Positions 1-7,771 of a stretch of 17,762 nucleotides of DNA are shown piece by piece (position 1 is the stretch's first letter; every line of letters begins with the position of its first letter). The notes beneath the pieces are model-generated. The model made no database searches. It saw nothing but the letters and a program-made list of their open reading frames with translations, and was not told where the DNA came from. A program made the translations under genes and the position numbers. Source of the stretch: JBCDAP01 sp038747915 (GTDB lineage: Bacteria > Planctomycetota > Phycisphaerae > Phycisphaerales > UBA1924); NCBI GenBank assembly GCA_038747915.1, contig JBCDJJ010000074.1, positions 1-17,762 of the forward strand. The letters are read 5' to 3'.

Positions 1-207
1 GGGTGCGCCTCCCCCCCCCTACCGCCCCCAAACCCCCCGGCCACCCGGCGGGGGTCGGGGCACGCCCCCACCACCGCATTCTGGAACATGAAAACGCAAG
101 ATGTTCTAACGAATCATCACGGCCACCCTGTTCGCTCAAGCAGACCCCGTGCGACCGCGTAGTGCTACCCACCGCCTGAACGAAGCTGTTGAGGATTCAA
201 TCCATCA
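1..207. other. Gene-free window edge
   Basis: No coding region can be supported here. The first 60 bases are C-rich with long C runs. Further in, at 84-106, GAACAT and ATGTTC form a weak 6-bp stem around an 11-base loop. It lies downstream of the minus-strand gene ending at 208, but it has no T-run on that strand, so I do not call it a terminator. Short open frames crossing the area are antisense shadows of the gene at 208-1251. Confidence 0.5.
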
Positions 208-1251
208 TCACGGCAGTGCCGAACCGTCCGCACTACCACCCAACCCCCGCAGCGCATCCGGCCCCGCCTCCAGAATCGTCCGGTATACGCCATCATCCTC
301 CGGCGGCCCGCCGATCGTCGCGCCCGTGCCCGGGCACGGCGCCTCTTCCCCGCTCCACACGTGCAGGATCTCGCCGCCCCACACCACCATCGCGGTCGGC
401 GTCGGGTACCACGCGGTCTCGGGGATCTCGAGCACCCCGCGGATGTCGAATACGTCCAGCTGCCGGACTCTCAGGAACGGATCCTCCGTCAGCTCCAGAA
501 ACTCCTGATCCTGATCCACGCACGTCAGTTTCATCTGCTCGCACGTGAAGCACCCCGGATCGTGGATGAACAGGTAGTACACCGGATCCTCGATCCCGGC
601 GCTAAACGCCTCCGCGGCGCCAGGGAGGAGCGATGCCCCTTGCTGCAGGAGTTCCGGCCCCGTCGCGCCGAGCTGCTCCACGACTTCATCTTTCTTCGGC
701 GGCGCGCTCGTCTGCGCCACCGCGAACCCGAGCCCGGCGAGTAGCACGCCCGCCACCGTCACGCCCGCAGCCACCTTGAACCGCAGCCCCCACGCCATCG
801 CCAGGCACAACGACCCCACCGCGAACACCACATCCGCTGTGAACGTGAACCCGTTCGGCGGCGTCCACAGCTTGCCGAAGCACCCGCACGGCTCGTTCCG
901 AAGCGTGTAGTACCCCGCGTACCCCGCAAACCCCGCGAACATCAGGGCGGCGCACACCCACGTCACTTTCCACCGATGCACCGCCAGGATCAGCATCACC
1001 ACAACCATCTCCGCGGTCGCGATCGCGTAATCACGCGGGATCGACTCCTCCAGCAGGCCAAAGAGCGTCGTCTGCTTGTGCGGGTCCAGGCTCGGCGACA
1101 TCAGCTTCGCCACCGCTGCAAACTGCAGCACCACGCCGATCACCAACCCAAACACCGGCGTGATCACCGCTCGCGGCCCGCTCGGACGCCGCCCACGATC
1201 CGGGCGATCCGCACCGGCGCCGAACCCACCACCATCCGTCGTCTGATCCAT
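208..1251 (-). CDS. MauE/DoxX-like membrane protein with thioredoxin-like C-terminal domain
   Basis: 347 aa. After a polar, glycine-rich N-terminus (1-28) come about five hydrophobic segments: roughly 29-50, 76-91, 97-117, 137-156 and 160-179. The motif CGCFG at 122-126, followed by a short loop and another membrane segment, is typical of the MauE/DoxX-like family, whose members are thought to support disulfide or redox chemistry at the membrane. After the last segment a soluble region (about 180-347) contains FIHDPGCFTCEQMK, with a CxxC at C234/C237 placed as in a thioredoxin-like active site. The fusion suggests electrons pass between the membrane part and the soluble domain; this is inference. 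The start is supported by GGAG six bases before the ATG. It is divergent from the MFS gene. The substrate is unknown, and nothing here indicates methylamine metabolism. Confidence 0.72.
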   Translation of the reverse strand: MDQTTDGGGFGAGADRPDRGRRPSGPRAVITPVFGLVIGVVLQFAAVAKLMSPSLDPHKQTTLFGLLEESIPRDYAIATAEMVVVMLILAVHRWKVTWVCAALMFAGFAGYAGYYTLRNEPCGCFGKLWTPPNGFTFTADVVFAVGSLCLAMAWGLRFKVAAGVTVAGVLLAGLGFAVAQTSAPPKKDEVVEQLGATGPELLQQGASLLPGAAEAFSAGIEDPVYYLFIHDPGCFTCEQMKLTCVDQDQEFLELTEDPFLRVRQLDVFDIRGVLEIPETAWYPTPTAMVVWGGEILHVWSGEEAPCPGTGATIGGPPEDDGVYRTILEAGPDALRGLGGSADGSALP

Positions 1252-1301
1252 TAGTCGCTCCGCTCAACCTGGGCTCCCATCCTAGGTTCGTACCTCAACA
1301 A

Positions 1302-1335
1302 CCGGTGGCGGAGGCATCCTGCCTCCGCGAGCACC
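1302..1335 (+). repeat. Intergenic hairpin repeat, family 1, copy 1
   Basis: A 34-base unit of the form CCGGTGG...ATCCT...CGAGCACC. The stem GCGGAGGC (1308-1315) pairs with GCCTCCGC (1321-1328) across the loop ATCCT. It has the same length and flanks as the copy at 16199-16232, but the stem differs by three compensated base pairs. It lies between the divergent genes starting at 1251 and 1411. Confidence 0.75.
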
Positions 1336-1410
1336 ACCAACACCACCAGACCGAGCATTCCGCAACAGATCCCAGCACGCAAGAGAGCCCGCGCCTCTAC
1401 CCTCGCCACC

Positions 1411-2763
1411 ATGAACCAGCCCCCCTCACCACCACGACCACCATCGTTCTTCTACGGCTGGGTGGTGCTGGCCGTCTCGTCCGTCGCCCTCGCCGCGACC
1501 AGCCCCGGCCAGTCCTGGGTCGTCGGCCTCTTCACACTCGAGATCTCCGAGTCGCTCGGTCTCAAAGAGAGCACCATCGCGCTCTGCTACGGCATCGCCA
1601 CCTTCGCCGCTGCGTTCCCACTCCTCTATGTCGGCACACTCGCCGACCGCTTCGGGCCCCGCATCATCATGGGTACCTCCGCGCTCGCCCTCGGTCTCGG
1701 GTGCGTGCTCATCGGCTTCGCTGCGGGGCCCATCTCGCTCGGCGTGTGCTACTTCATCCTCCGTTTCGCCGGGCAGGGCGCACTCGGCCTGAGTTCGAGC
1801 CACTCCGTGGCCATGTGGTTCGAGCGGCGGCTCGGCTTTGCCAACGGGCTCAAGGCCCAGTCCATGCCGCTGGCCATCCTCATCGCCCCGCTCGGCATCA
1901 ACGCCGCCATTGCGGCGCTCGGGTGGGGCACGGCATACGCGCTGCTCGGCGTCCTCGTCTGGGTCGCGGTGCTCCCGCTCGTCGTCTTCCTCCACCGCAA
2001 CCGCCCCGCGGACATCGGCCAATTCGTCGACGGCGAGACACCACCCATCCCCGCGCCCACCGCCGCATCGCACGCCCCACACGCCCGGCCCGAAGAAGAG
2101 CTCATCGCTGCGCTCGCTGTCGAGCAGCCGCCGGCAGAAGAACTCATCGAACCACACGACCCGCCCGCCCCCGATGAACCCAACTTCACCAGGACCGAGG
2201 CCCTTTGCGCTCCCGCGTTCTGGATCGTCACCGGCTCACTCGTGCTCTCCGCTCTCATCGGCACCGCGATCGTCTTCCTCGTCGCGCCCATCCTTGAAGC
2301 GGCCGGTCGACCCATCACCGATGCGCCGCGCGTCCTCGCAGCGCTCGGCATCACCTCAGCCATCGCCACCCCGCTCGCTGGGATCTTGACCGATCGGTAC
2401 CCCGGCTCGATCATCATCGTGCTCGCCAACGCGCTGCTCGCCCTCGCCTCGGCCTGCCTCGCCATGTCGGCCCTGCCGTGGCTCGCCGAGATCGCGCTCG
2501 CCACGCTCGGCTTCAGCCAGGCGCTGATCTTCATCGGCGGCACCACCATCGTGGCGCGCTTCTTTGGTCGACCTCACCACGGCGCCATCCGCTCCGCGCA
2601 GACCTTTTTCATGGTCGCCGGGACTTCCGTCGGCCCGGTGCTCACCACATCGCTCGCCGAAGCCACCGGATACCGGTGGGCGCTCCTCATTCTGGGGGTC
2701 TCGTGTCTCCCCGGGGTCATCGCAGGGTGCTTCCTGAGGACCCCGCGGACCCCGCGCCGATAA
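1411..2763 (+). CDS. MFS transporter (monocarboxylate/oxalate-formate antiporter-like)
   Basis: 450 aa with about 12 hydrophobic segments in two six-helix halves, separated by a hydrophilic Pro/Glu-rich loop at about 200-265. It opens with FFYGWVVLAV, and helices 2 and 3 are joined by GTLADRFGPR, the MFS motif-A loop (G-x-L-aD-R-x-G-x-R). The motif repeats in the second half as GILTDRYPG. The text RNRPADIGQF before the central loop resembles the end of the first half in oxalate/formate-antiporter-like and monocarboxylate-porter-like MFS proteins. That suggests a small organic anion as substrate, but this cannot be fixed from sequence. The ATG has no clear Shine-Dalgarno. The gene is divergent from the MauE-like gene, and the next gene starts 125 bases downstream. 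Confidence 0.85.
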   Translation: MNQPPSPPRPPSFFYGWVVLAVSSVALAATSPGQSWVVGLFTLEISESLGLKESTIALCYGIATFAAAFPLLYVGTLADRFGPRIIMGTSALALGLGCVLIGFAAGPISLGVCYFILRFAGQGALGLSSSHSVAMWFERRLGFANGLKAQSMPLAILIAPLGINAAIAALGWGTAYALLGVLVWVAVLPLVVFLHRNRPADIGQFVDGETPPIPAPTAASHAPHARPEEELIAALAVEQPPAEELIEPHDPPAPDEPNFTRTEALCAPAFWIVTGSLVLSALIGTAIVFLVAPILEAAGRPITDAPRVLAALGITSAIATPLAGILTDRYPGSIIIVLANALLALASACLAMSALPWLAEIALATLGFSQALIFIGGTTIVARFFGRPHHGAIRSAQTFFMVAGTSVGPVLTTSLAEATGYRWALLILGVSCLPGVIAGCFLRTPRTPRR

Positions 2764-2888
2764 CGCGCGACCCGCGCGCCTCGCAGCGGCTCAACCCGCG
2801 CGAACGACGCCGCAGCCCCACACCTGCGGCCTTCGGGTCGCCCCCCGCCCCACGATCGCCGATCCACAACTCGAGTCTGGGAATACAC

Positions 2889-4058
2889 ATGCCGTCCCGC
2901 AACTACTTCCAGCCATTCCGACTCTCCGAAGCCGCCAGGCGGCAGTTGCTCGATCGCCTCGACGCCAACAGCGCGGCCACGCGCCGCAGCCCGTCGCGCA
3001 AGACCCCTCGGTACACCTTCCGTCAGCCCAACCTTCCCCTCCTCGTGAGCCACCCCGGCGGCTCCATCGGACGCTTCCTCGTCTACGCCCGCAACCTCTC
3101 CGCCGGCGGGATGAGCTTCCTCCACGGAGGCTTCCTCCACCTCGGCACGAGGCTCGCCGTCACCATGACCGACCGCCGGGGCGAGTCGCACATCGTCATC
3201 GGCGAGATCGTCAACACACGCTTCATCATCAACATGCTCCACGAGGTCAACGTCGCCTTCGAAAGCGAGATCGACCCCACGCAGTTTCACGTCGGCAACC
3301 CCGACAAGGCCGACACCATCACTGAAAACAAAGACTCCGAGTCGGTCAGCCTGCCCGAGCTCGAGGGCAGCATCGTCTGCGTCGGCGACCGGTCGGTCGA
3401 ACTCACACAGATCGCTTCCGTCCTTCGCGCCACCGGCCTCACTGTCGACGAGTGCGATACGCTCGGCTCCACGCTCGACCGCATCAAGACCGGCCGCCTC
3501 GACCTCCTCCTCGCCGAACCCCGCGTCGACGGTGTGCCCTTCTCCAAGCTCGTCACACGCGCCCGCGCCGAGACCTACCGCGGCCCCATCATGGGCCTGC
3601 TCCGCGAGGGTGCGCCGCCCGAAGTCCCCAAGGGTGCCATCGCCGCGATCAACCATCCGCTCGACGCCGTCCTGCTCCTGACTCTCGTCGACACCGAGAT
3701 CCGCCGCCGGCACGGCAAGCTCGACACCATCCGCCCTGCGATGCCGCCCGAGAGCGACCTCCGCTCCGCCGCTGCCTTCGCCCGGTGGGCCAACGATGCC
3801 CGCACCGCCATCGCGCACGCGGTCGTCTCCGGCGAACGCTCCGAACTCATCACCGTCGCCGAACGACTCCTCCAAGGCGGACGCCGGCACGGCTACGCGC
3901 CCATCACCGACTCCGCCACTCAGCTCCTGGACTGCTGCCGAAGCAACGACCCCGACCGCTCACCCCGCGCCGAGGTTGTGCAGCTCGTCCGGCTCTGCGG
4001 CGCCGTCGCGCCCCCCATCGACGCCGACGAGGCCGACACCAGCGCCAGAGCCGCGTAA
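2889..4058 (+). CDS. PilZ domain protein with degenerate receiver and Hpt-like domains
   Basis: 389 aa in three parts. Residues about 37-135 form a PilZ domain with the c-di-GMP binding signature: RYTFR (R41, R45) and, 24 residues later, NLSAGG (N69, S71, G74). Residues about 158-275 read like a response-regulator receiver. At the phosphoacceptor position the sequence is LLLAEPRVDG, with E210 instead of Asp, and the usual Lys-Pro near the end is H256-P257. Residues about 290-372 are helical and contain AERLLQGGRRHGY, which aligns with the AHxLKG motif of Hpt domains with E325 in place of the phospho-His. It probably binds c-di-GMP without phosphotransfer, acting as an adaptor or regulator. 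The frame stays open upstream to about 2478 inside the MFS gene, but the PilZ-like sequence begins near the ATG at 2889. The PilZ call is strong; the other two domains are inferred from motif shape. Confidence 0.78.
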   Translation: MPSRNYFQPFRLSEAARRQLLDRLDANSAATRRSPSRKTPRYTFRQPNLPLLVSHPGGSIGRFLVYARNLSAGGMSFLHGGFLHLGTRLAVTMTDRRGESHIVIGEIVNTRFIINMLHEVNVAFESEIDPTQFHVGNPDKADTITENKDSESVSLPELEGSIVCVGDRSVELTQIASVLRATGLTVDECDTLGSTLDRIKTGRLDLLLAEPRVDGVPFSKLVTRARAETYRGPIMGLLREGAPPEVPKGAIAAINHPLDAVLLLTLVDTEIRRRHGKLDTIRPAMPPESDLRSAAAFARWANDARTAIAHAVVSGERSELITVAERLLQGGRRHGYAPITDSATQLLDCCRSNDPDRSPRAEVVQLVRLCGAVAPPIDADEADTSARAA

Positions 4059-4085
4059 CGCACCCACCACTCGCGTTTCGAGGCC

Positions 4086-4131
4086 CGGTGGTGGGAGCGT
4101 CTCGCTCCCACGAACACTCACCCACAGGTGG
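4086..4131 (+). repeat. Intergenic hairpin repeat, family 1, copy 2
   Basis: The perfect stem GTGGGAGCG (4091-4099) pairs with CGCTCCCAC (4103-4111) over the loop TCT. The 5' flank is CGGTG and the 3' flank GAACACTCACCCACAGGTGG. The 3' flank recurs in inverted form at 17007-17036, so the unit is longer than the hairpin alone. It sits between the PilZ gene and uppS, 28 bases after the PilZ stop, and has no T-run. Confidence 0.8.
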
Positions 4132-4290
4132 CCGGTGCCCACGCCGAGTGCTGTGGAGACGACGCGAAGCGGCCTCTCCACAACCACACCCCACGCGCAA
4201 ATCACCGATCTCACGGAGACCGGGCACCATCGCCGCGCGCCGAGCTACCCTCGCACTGAACCACCACACACCGCGAGTCGTACCCGCACC

Positions 4291-5178
4291 ATGCACCCCG
4301 TTACACCCAGAGAGCCCCCCACCACCCTCGCGCCCGAGGACGCCGCAGCACTCGAGCGCATGCGCACCCTCACCCCGCTCGCCGACCCCACAGCACTCCT
4401 GCCCGATGTCCCCCCCGCGCGGATCCCCCGACATATCGCTGTCATCATGGATGGCAACGGCCGGTGGGCCGCCGAACGCGGCTTCCCACGAGCCTTTGGG
4501 CACCGCATGGGTGCGCGCGCCACCCGTGCCCTCCTCGACGCCGCCGAGCGCATCGGCATCGAGGCCCTCACCCTCTACTCCTTCAGCGCCGAGAACTGGA
4601 AGCGACCGGCCGACGAAATCGAGCAGCTCATGCTCCTTTACGTCGCCTACATGGACGGCGAACGTGATGCCCTCGTCCGCCGCAACATCCGGTTCCGCCA
4701 GATCGGCCGCCGCGAGGGCCTGCCCCAAGACGCGCTCGACGCGCTCGACCGCACGCTCGACGCCACCGCGAGCTGCACGGGCCCCACACTCTGCCTCGCC
4801 ATCAACTACTCCGCACGGCAAGAACTCGCGGACGCCGCTCAGCGACTCGCCGAGCGCGCAAGCGCCGGCACCCTCGACCCACGCGACATCACCGAAGACA
4901 CACTCGAGCGCGAGCTCGACACCGCCGGCCTCCCCGACCCCGACCTCCTCGTCCGCACCGCGGGCGAGCTCCGCCTGAGCAACTTCCTCCTCTGGCAGCT
5001 CAGCTACGCCGAGCTCTACGTCACCAACACACTCTGGCCCGACTTCGACGCGGGCTCCCTCCACACCGCCGTCCGAGCCTTCGCATCACGCCAGCGCCGC
5101 TACGGCGGACTCGACACCGAGCCGGCCACAGGTGTTACCGATCATCACGACCCGCCCTCGTACAACGGCACACAATGA
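4291..5178 (+). CDS. uppS: Isoprenyl transferase, undecaprenyl diphosphate synthase
   Basis: 295 aa. UppS condenses isopentenyl diphosphate onto farnesyl diphosphate to make the C55 lipid carrier for peptidoglycan and other surface polymers. Family signatures are complete: HIAVIMDGNGRWA with catalytic D54, SFSAENWKRP, DLLVRTAGELRLSNFLLWQ and YAELYVTNTLWPDF. The core starts near residue 45. The first 44 residues are a Pro/Ala/Thr-rich extension not found in the usual ~250-aa enzyme, and ATG 4360 is an alternative start. No Shine-Dalgarno is visible at 4291. The stop overlaps the start of the DUF3574 gene (ATGA), suggesting coupled translation. A decayed copy of its 3' part lies at 11265-11472. 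Confidence 0.93.
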   Translation: MHPVTPREPPTTLAPEDAAALERMRTLTPLADPTALLPDVPPARIPRHIAVIMDGNGRWAAERGFPRAFGHRMGARATRALLDAAERIGIEALTLYSFSAENWKRPADEIEQLMLLYVAYMDGERDALVRRNIRFRQIGRREGLPQDALDALDRTLDATASCTGPTLCLAINYSARQELADAAQRLAERASAGTLDPRDITEDTLERELDTAGLPDPDLLVRTAGELRLSNFLLWQLSYAELYVTNTLWPDFDAGSLHTAVRAFASRQRRYGGLDTEPATGVTDHHDPPSYNGTQ

Positions 5179-5621
5179 GCCCCCAGATGTACATCCGAAC
5201 CGCAACCGGTGTCCTCGTGGCATGCCTCGTGCTCGTCGCACTCGCCCCAGGCTGCGCGACCTCAACCGACCGTCACCACGCCACCAACGACACCTGGCAA
5301 CGAACCAGCATCTACTTCGGACGAGATGTCCGCGGAACAGACGAAGTCACGCTCGCCCAGTTCAACAACTTCGTCGACACCCACCACGCTCCACACGTCG
5401 ACGGAATGACCATCTACGACGCGAGCGGCCGGTACACGAGCGACACCGGCCACATCGAATCGGAACGATCCTTCGTCGTGACCCTTCTCTACCCAACGAC
5501 CACCGAGCGTGACACACGCCGCGCGATTCACACCGCGGCCACAGCGTATATCGCGCGCTTCCATCAGTCATCGGTTCTCGTCGAACACTCCGCATCAGAT
5601 GTTCAGTTTATAACAGAATAG
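5175..5621 (+). CDS. DUF3574 lipoprotein
   Basis: 148 aa. A hydrophobic signal segment at 12-24 is followed by APGC with C27 as the probable lipidated cysteine, so the mature protein should be membrane-anchored. The body contains TSIYFGRDV, a Phe-rich segment around FNNFVDTHHAP, MTIYDASGRY, ERSFVVTLLYP and YIARFHQSSVLV. This order (YFG, then WxxF/FxxF, then LTVxDAxGxW, then ER/ExSxVLxLxxP, then YxxRFxQxSVL) matches the DUF3574 family as I remember it. Function is unknown. The ATG overlaps the uppS stop by four bases, so the two genes are probably one transcription unit. Confidence 0.75.
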   Translation: MSPQMYIRTATGVLVACLVLVALAPGCATSTDRHHATNDTWQRTSIYFGRDVRGTDEVTLAQFNNFVDTHHAPHVDGMTIYDASGRYTSDTGHIESERSFVVTLLYPTTTERDTRRAIHTAATAYIARFHQSSVLVEHSASDVQFITE

Positions 5622-5643
5622 AATATTTTTCTAAACTCCGGTG

Positions 5644-5674
5644 AAAAACGGCGGCCATACAAAGATGGCCGCCG
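5644..5674 (-). terminator. Intrinsic terminator, minus strand
   Basis: A 10-bp perfect stem, CGGCGGCCAT (5649-5658) with ATGGCCGCCG (5665-5674), encloses the loop ACAAAG. Read on the minus strand it is followed by five T (5648-5644). It lies 40 bases downstream of the minus-strand 69-aa gene and has no T-run on the plus strand. It therefore ends leftward transcription, though the hairpin might also affect the tail of the uppS-DUF3574 transcript. Confidence 0.85.
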
Positions 5675-5714
5675 CAACATCAGATACCGAGTGGTAACAC
5701 GAAATGTATCATAT

Positions 5715-5924
5715 TTAGTTGCGAGCGCGATGCGGGCGCCGAAACAAGATCTTCAGCCACTCTGTGATGGCAACTCGCACTTCGCGAATAATCTCCACAG
5801 TCAAAGCAGGCTTCGGCTCCATCAGCTTACCAATCGCCTCAATGATTGCAACGTACTCATTCTTCGAAGAAGCTTGGTTGTTGTCGCGAGAAGTATGATG
5901 CGACGCCTGAGCATAGTCTTTCAT
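5715..5924 (-). CDS. Small hypothetical protein, 69 aa
   Basis: Family not recognised. The protein starts MKDYAQASHHTSRDNNQ, then has an amphipathic, possibly helical segment at about 23-57 (NEYVAIIEAIGKLM and VEIIREVRVAITEWLKILF) and a basic end RRPHRARN. The ATG at 5924 is preferred over the longer frame from 5972 because AAAGGG lies six bases before it. Base composition is visibly less GC-rich than in neighbours and the codons used are less GC-biased. It has its own downstream terminator (5644-5674) and lies beyond the terminator of the upstream block (6107-6130), so it is probably transcribed alone. The helix could bind membrane or a partner; this is a guess. Confidence 0.6.
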   Translation of the reverse strand: MKDYAQASHHTSRDNNQASSKNEYVAIIEAIGKLMEPKPALTVEIIREVRVAITEWLKILFRRPHRARN

Positions 5925-5978
5925 CGAATGCCCTTTCAGTGATGATCTTCTCTCACGAGTGCTGGACGACACGACTCA

Positions 5979-5998
5979 CCACGCCAACGCTGGCGTGG
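5979..5998 (-). repeat. Perfect 8-bp hairpin upstream of the 69-aa gene
   Basis: CCACGCCA (5979-5986) pairs with TGGCGTGG (5991-5998) over ACGC. It lies 55-74 bases upstream of the minus-strand start at 5924, where it could be in the leader of that transcript or an operator. There is no T-run, so it is unlikely to be a terminator. Confidence 0.45.
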
Positions 5999-6106
5999 CC
6001 TCCACTAGTAGTGCGAAGTGGGAATTCCTGAGGCACCAGAAAGTGTGGCCCGGTGGCGACGCCAAGTCCGCAATCTCCGCAGAAGCACAAGACACCGATC
6101 GCGCAG

Positions 6107-6130
6107 AAAAAAGCCCCGCTCGCACGGGGC
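6107..6130 (-). terminator. Intrinsic terminator, minus strand
   Basis: Read leftward, GCCCCG, loop TGCGAG and CGGGGC are followed directly by six T (6112-6107). The stem occupies 6125-6130 and 6113-6118. It begins 33 bases after the stop of the 298-aa gene (6164) and ends that transcription unit before the separate 69-aa gene. Confidence 0.88.
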
Positions 6131-6163
6131 CGTGATCAACTCACAGGAAGTATCGGCAATGAC

Positions 6164-7060
6164 TCACGCGTGCTCTGCGTCGCCGAGTCGGGTCCGAAGA
6201 CTGTCGCGGGCAGCGTCAACCAATCGCTGATCGCTCTGAATCGTGCGCAGCTCTTCGATGAGGTGCTCTGGAACAACTCCACCGGCTGTTGCCAGATCCC
6301 AGGCCTCATGCACACGGGCGAGATCCCCGGCCCCAAACGCCACGCCAGCGTGCTCGGCAAGCAGAACGCGCTGACGGATCTGGTCACGACTCTCCTGTGA
6401 GATCGCGAGCACGTGCGCCCACGCCAGGTCACGCACGGTCCCCGCATCCTTGCCCTCCGCCGTCAGGTCCACCGCCCACTCGTGAAGCCTCGTCGCAGAA
6501 TTGAAGTCGCACGCCGCCAGCGCGTAGTCGACCGACGGAAGACCGAATACGTCGGCTTCGTGCCGAGCAGCAGCGTCCAAGGACGCAAGCTGTGACCTGA
6601 TCCGCACGAATACATCCCGATACTCACCGGCTTCGAGGACATCGCCCGCGAGGATCGCCAACGACTGCAGCACAAAGACGCCGCCATAGGAATGCGGCCC
6701 CAGTAGAGCATGAGCAGCCCGAGCCCCGGTGAAGGCTCGAAGAAAAGGCGAATCCCCCTTGCGCAGCACCAGAGAAACATCCGAGATCGGATCCAGGTTC
6801 AAGCCGTCGGCAAGGTAGGCGCGCAGGAAATCGAGCAGCCATCGCCGCGCGACGGTCGTATCCTCGGCCGGTTGGACCGATGGCGTGATCGTGTCAACAC
6901 CGTACATCTGCTTGAACGCCGCCGAGGCGTCTTCACGAGCCAGATGAACGAGCACGTACCCCGTCCGACGCCGCAGCTCCGGATCTCGATCGTTCGCCAC
7001 AAGGCTGTCGTAGCACTCGGCGAGCTCATCAAGACGGTCGTTCCTTCGTTTAATCACCAT
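6164..7060 (-). CDS. Orphan helical-repeat-like protein, 298 aa
   Basis: Family not recognised. The start ATG at 7060 lies inside the end of the upstream gene (11-base overlap) and has AGGAG seven bases before it, so I prefer it to the longer frame from 7111. The protein looks all-helical. It has no signal peptide or membrane segment. The second half has Ala-rich paired-helix text, such as DYALAACDFNSATRLHEWAV and then AGVAFGAGDLARVHEAWDLA, that resembles degenerate TPR-like repeats. The N-terminal part (ELAECYDSLVANDRD, RRRTGYVLVHLA) also reads as helix pairs, as in HEAT or TPR folds. Overlap and order indicate it is co-translated with the 218-aa gene and probably works with it. No catalytic motif was seen. 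Confidence 0.72.
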   Translation of the reverse strand: MVIKRRNDRLDELAECYDSLVANDRDPELRRRTGYVLVHLAREDASAAFKQMYGVDTITPSVQPAEDTTVARRWLLDFLRAYLADGLNLDPISDVSLVLRKGDSPFLRAFTGARAAHALLGPHSYGGVFVLQSLAILAGDVLEAGEYRDVFVRIRSQLASLDAAARHEADVFGLPSVDYALAACDFNSATRLHEWAVDLTAEGKDAGTVRDLAWAHVLAISQESRDQIRQRVLLAEHAGVAFGAGDLARVHEAWDLATAGGVVPEHLIEELRTIQSDQRLVDAARDSLRTRLGDAEHA

Positions 7061-7706
7061 TAATCGGCTCCTGGACCGTGTGCACAGCGCTCTTGATCGT
7101 TTTGCGATCAACCTGAACGCCCTTCGACGCCAGCCACCGTTGCAGCCGGCTGTAGTTGAGGCGCTGGTTGTTCGGCCGAACGATGTCGTCGATGACGTTG
7201 GCCTGAGATTCGGCGTTGCTAAGCAGCGAGGCGATCATCTCCACAACGCGTCGCTCCTTCTTCGTAAGAGACATGGTCGGGTGCATCACGCGAGACCTCA
7301 ACGCCGCCTCGCGCTCGAGTTGAGCGTGGTCGACCCCACCCGATGCTTCGTCCTCGTCAGACTCGTCGATCGGCGCCTTGGCCTCGATCTCACACGCGAG
7401 GGCGGGGTCGAGGGTGCCAAACGCCCGCGCGCGCTCTCCCCCACTGGCGAGCACATCCGGGTGCGCGAAAAGCCAGCCGATCACTACCGCGTCATCGTCG
7501 ATCGACGATGCGCTCGGCAGCACGTCGATCAGTCGGCGAACGTTCCGCTTCACGAAATCATCAAAGCTGCCAGTGCGGAGCGCGTTGTACAGCACGTCCA
7601 CGTCAGTGTCATCGTGGTGGCCGACGTTCAGCAGCACGCCGAGCCGCTCCAGTCGCAGCAATCGAAGCCGTGTCATGGCGTTGTCGATGCGGTCGTTACC
7701 TGTCAT
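7050..7706 (-). CDS. Orphan protein with possible C-terminal helix-turn-helix, 218 aa
   Basis: Family not recognised. It is soluble, with a helical N-terminal part (about 1-65), an acidic low-complexity linker near 113-128 (DESDEDEASGG) and a C-terminal region from about 145 (SLTKKERRVVEMIASLLSNA). The tail reads LNYSRLQRWLASKGVQVDRK followed by TIKSAVHTV, where a helix, a turn and a second basic helix could be a DNA-binding helix-turn-helix. That reading is by eye only. The start at 7706 has no clear Shine-Dalgarno; Met11 is an alternative. It is the first cytoplasmic gene after the exported peptide gene (66-base gap) and overlaps the 298-aa gene by 11 bases. Confidence 0.68.
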   Translation of the reverse strand: MTGNDRIDNAMTRLRLLRLERLGVLLNVGHHDDTDVDVLYNALRTGSFDDFVKRNVRRLIDVLPSASSIDDDAVVIGWLFAHPDVLASGGERARAFGTLDPALACEIEAKAPIDESDEDEASGGVDHAQLEREAALRSRVMHPTMSLTKKERRVVEMIASLLSNAESQANVIDDIVRPNNQRLNYSRLQRWLASKGVQVDRKTIKSAVHTVQEPINGD

Positions 7707-7771
7707 GTGCCGGTCTCAGAGTCAAGAGAGGAGAGGGCAAGCACAAAACGCTCAAATCAATCGTGTTGTCA

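Noticed and set aside
84..106. Weak hairpin GAACAT/ATGTTC downstream of the MauE-like gene
   Set aside because: Only six base pairs, an 11-base loop and no T-run, so it is not a convincing terminator.
2574..3890. 438-codon minus-strand open frame
   Set aside because: Antisense shadow of the PilZ gene; composition follows the high-GC third positions of that gene and shows no motif.
4086..4131. Family 1 hairpin considered as an intrinsic terminator for the PilZ gene
   Set aside because: No T-run follows on the plus strand, and similar hairpins recur in several unrelated intergenic sites, so it is better described as a repeat.
3904..5064. 386-codon minus-strand open frame
   Set aside because: Antisense shadow over uppS and the intergenic repeat.
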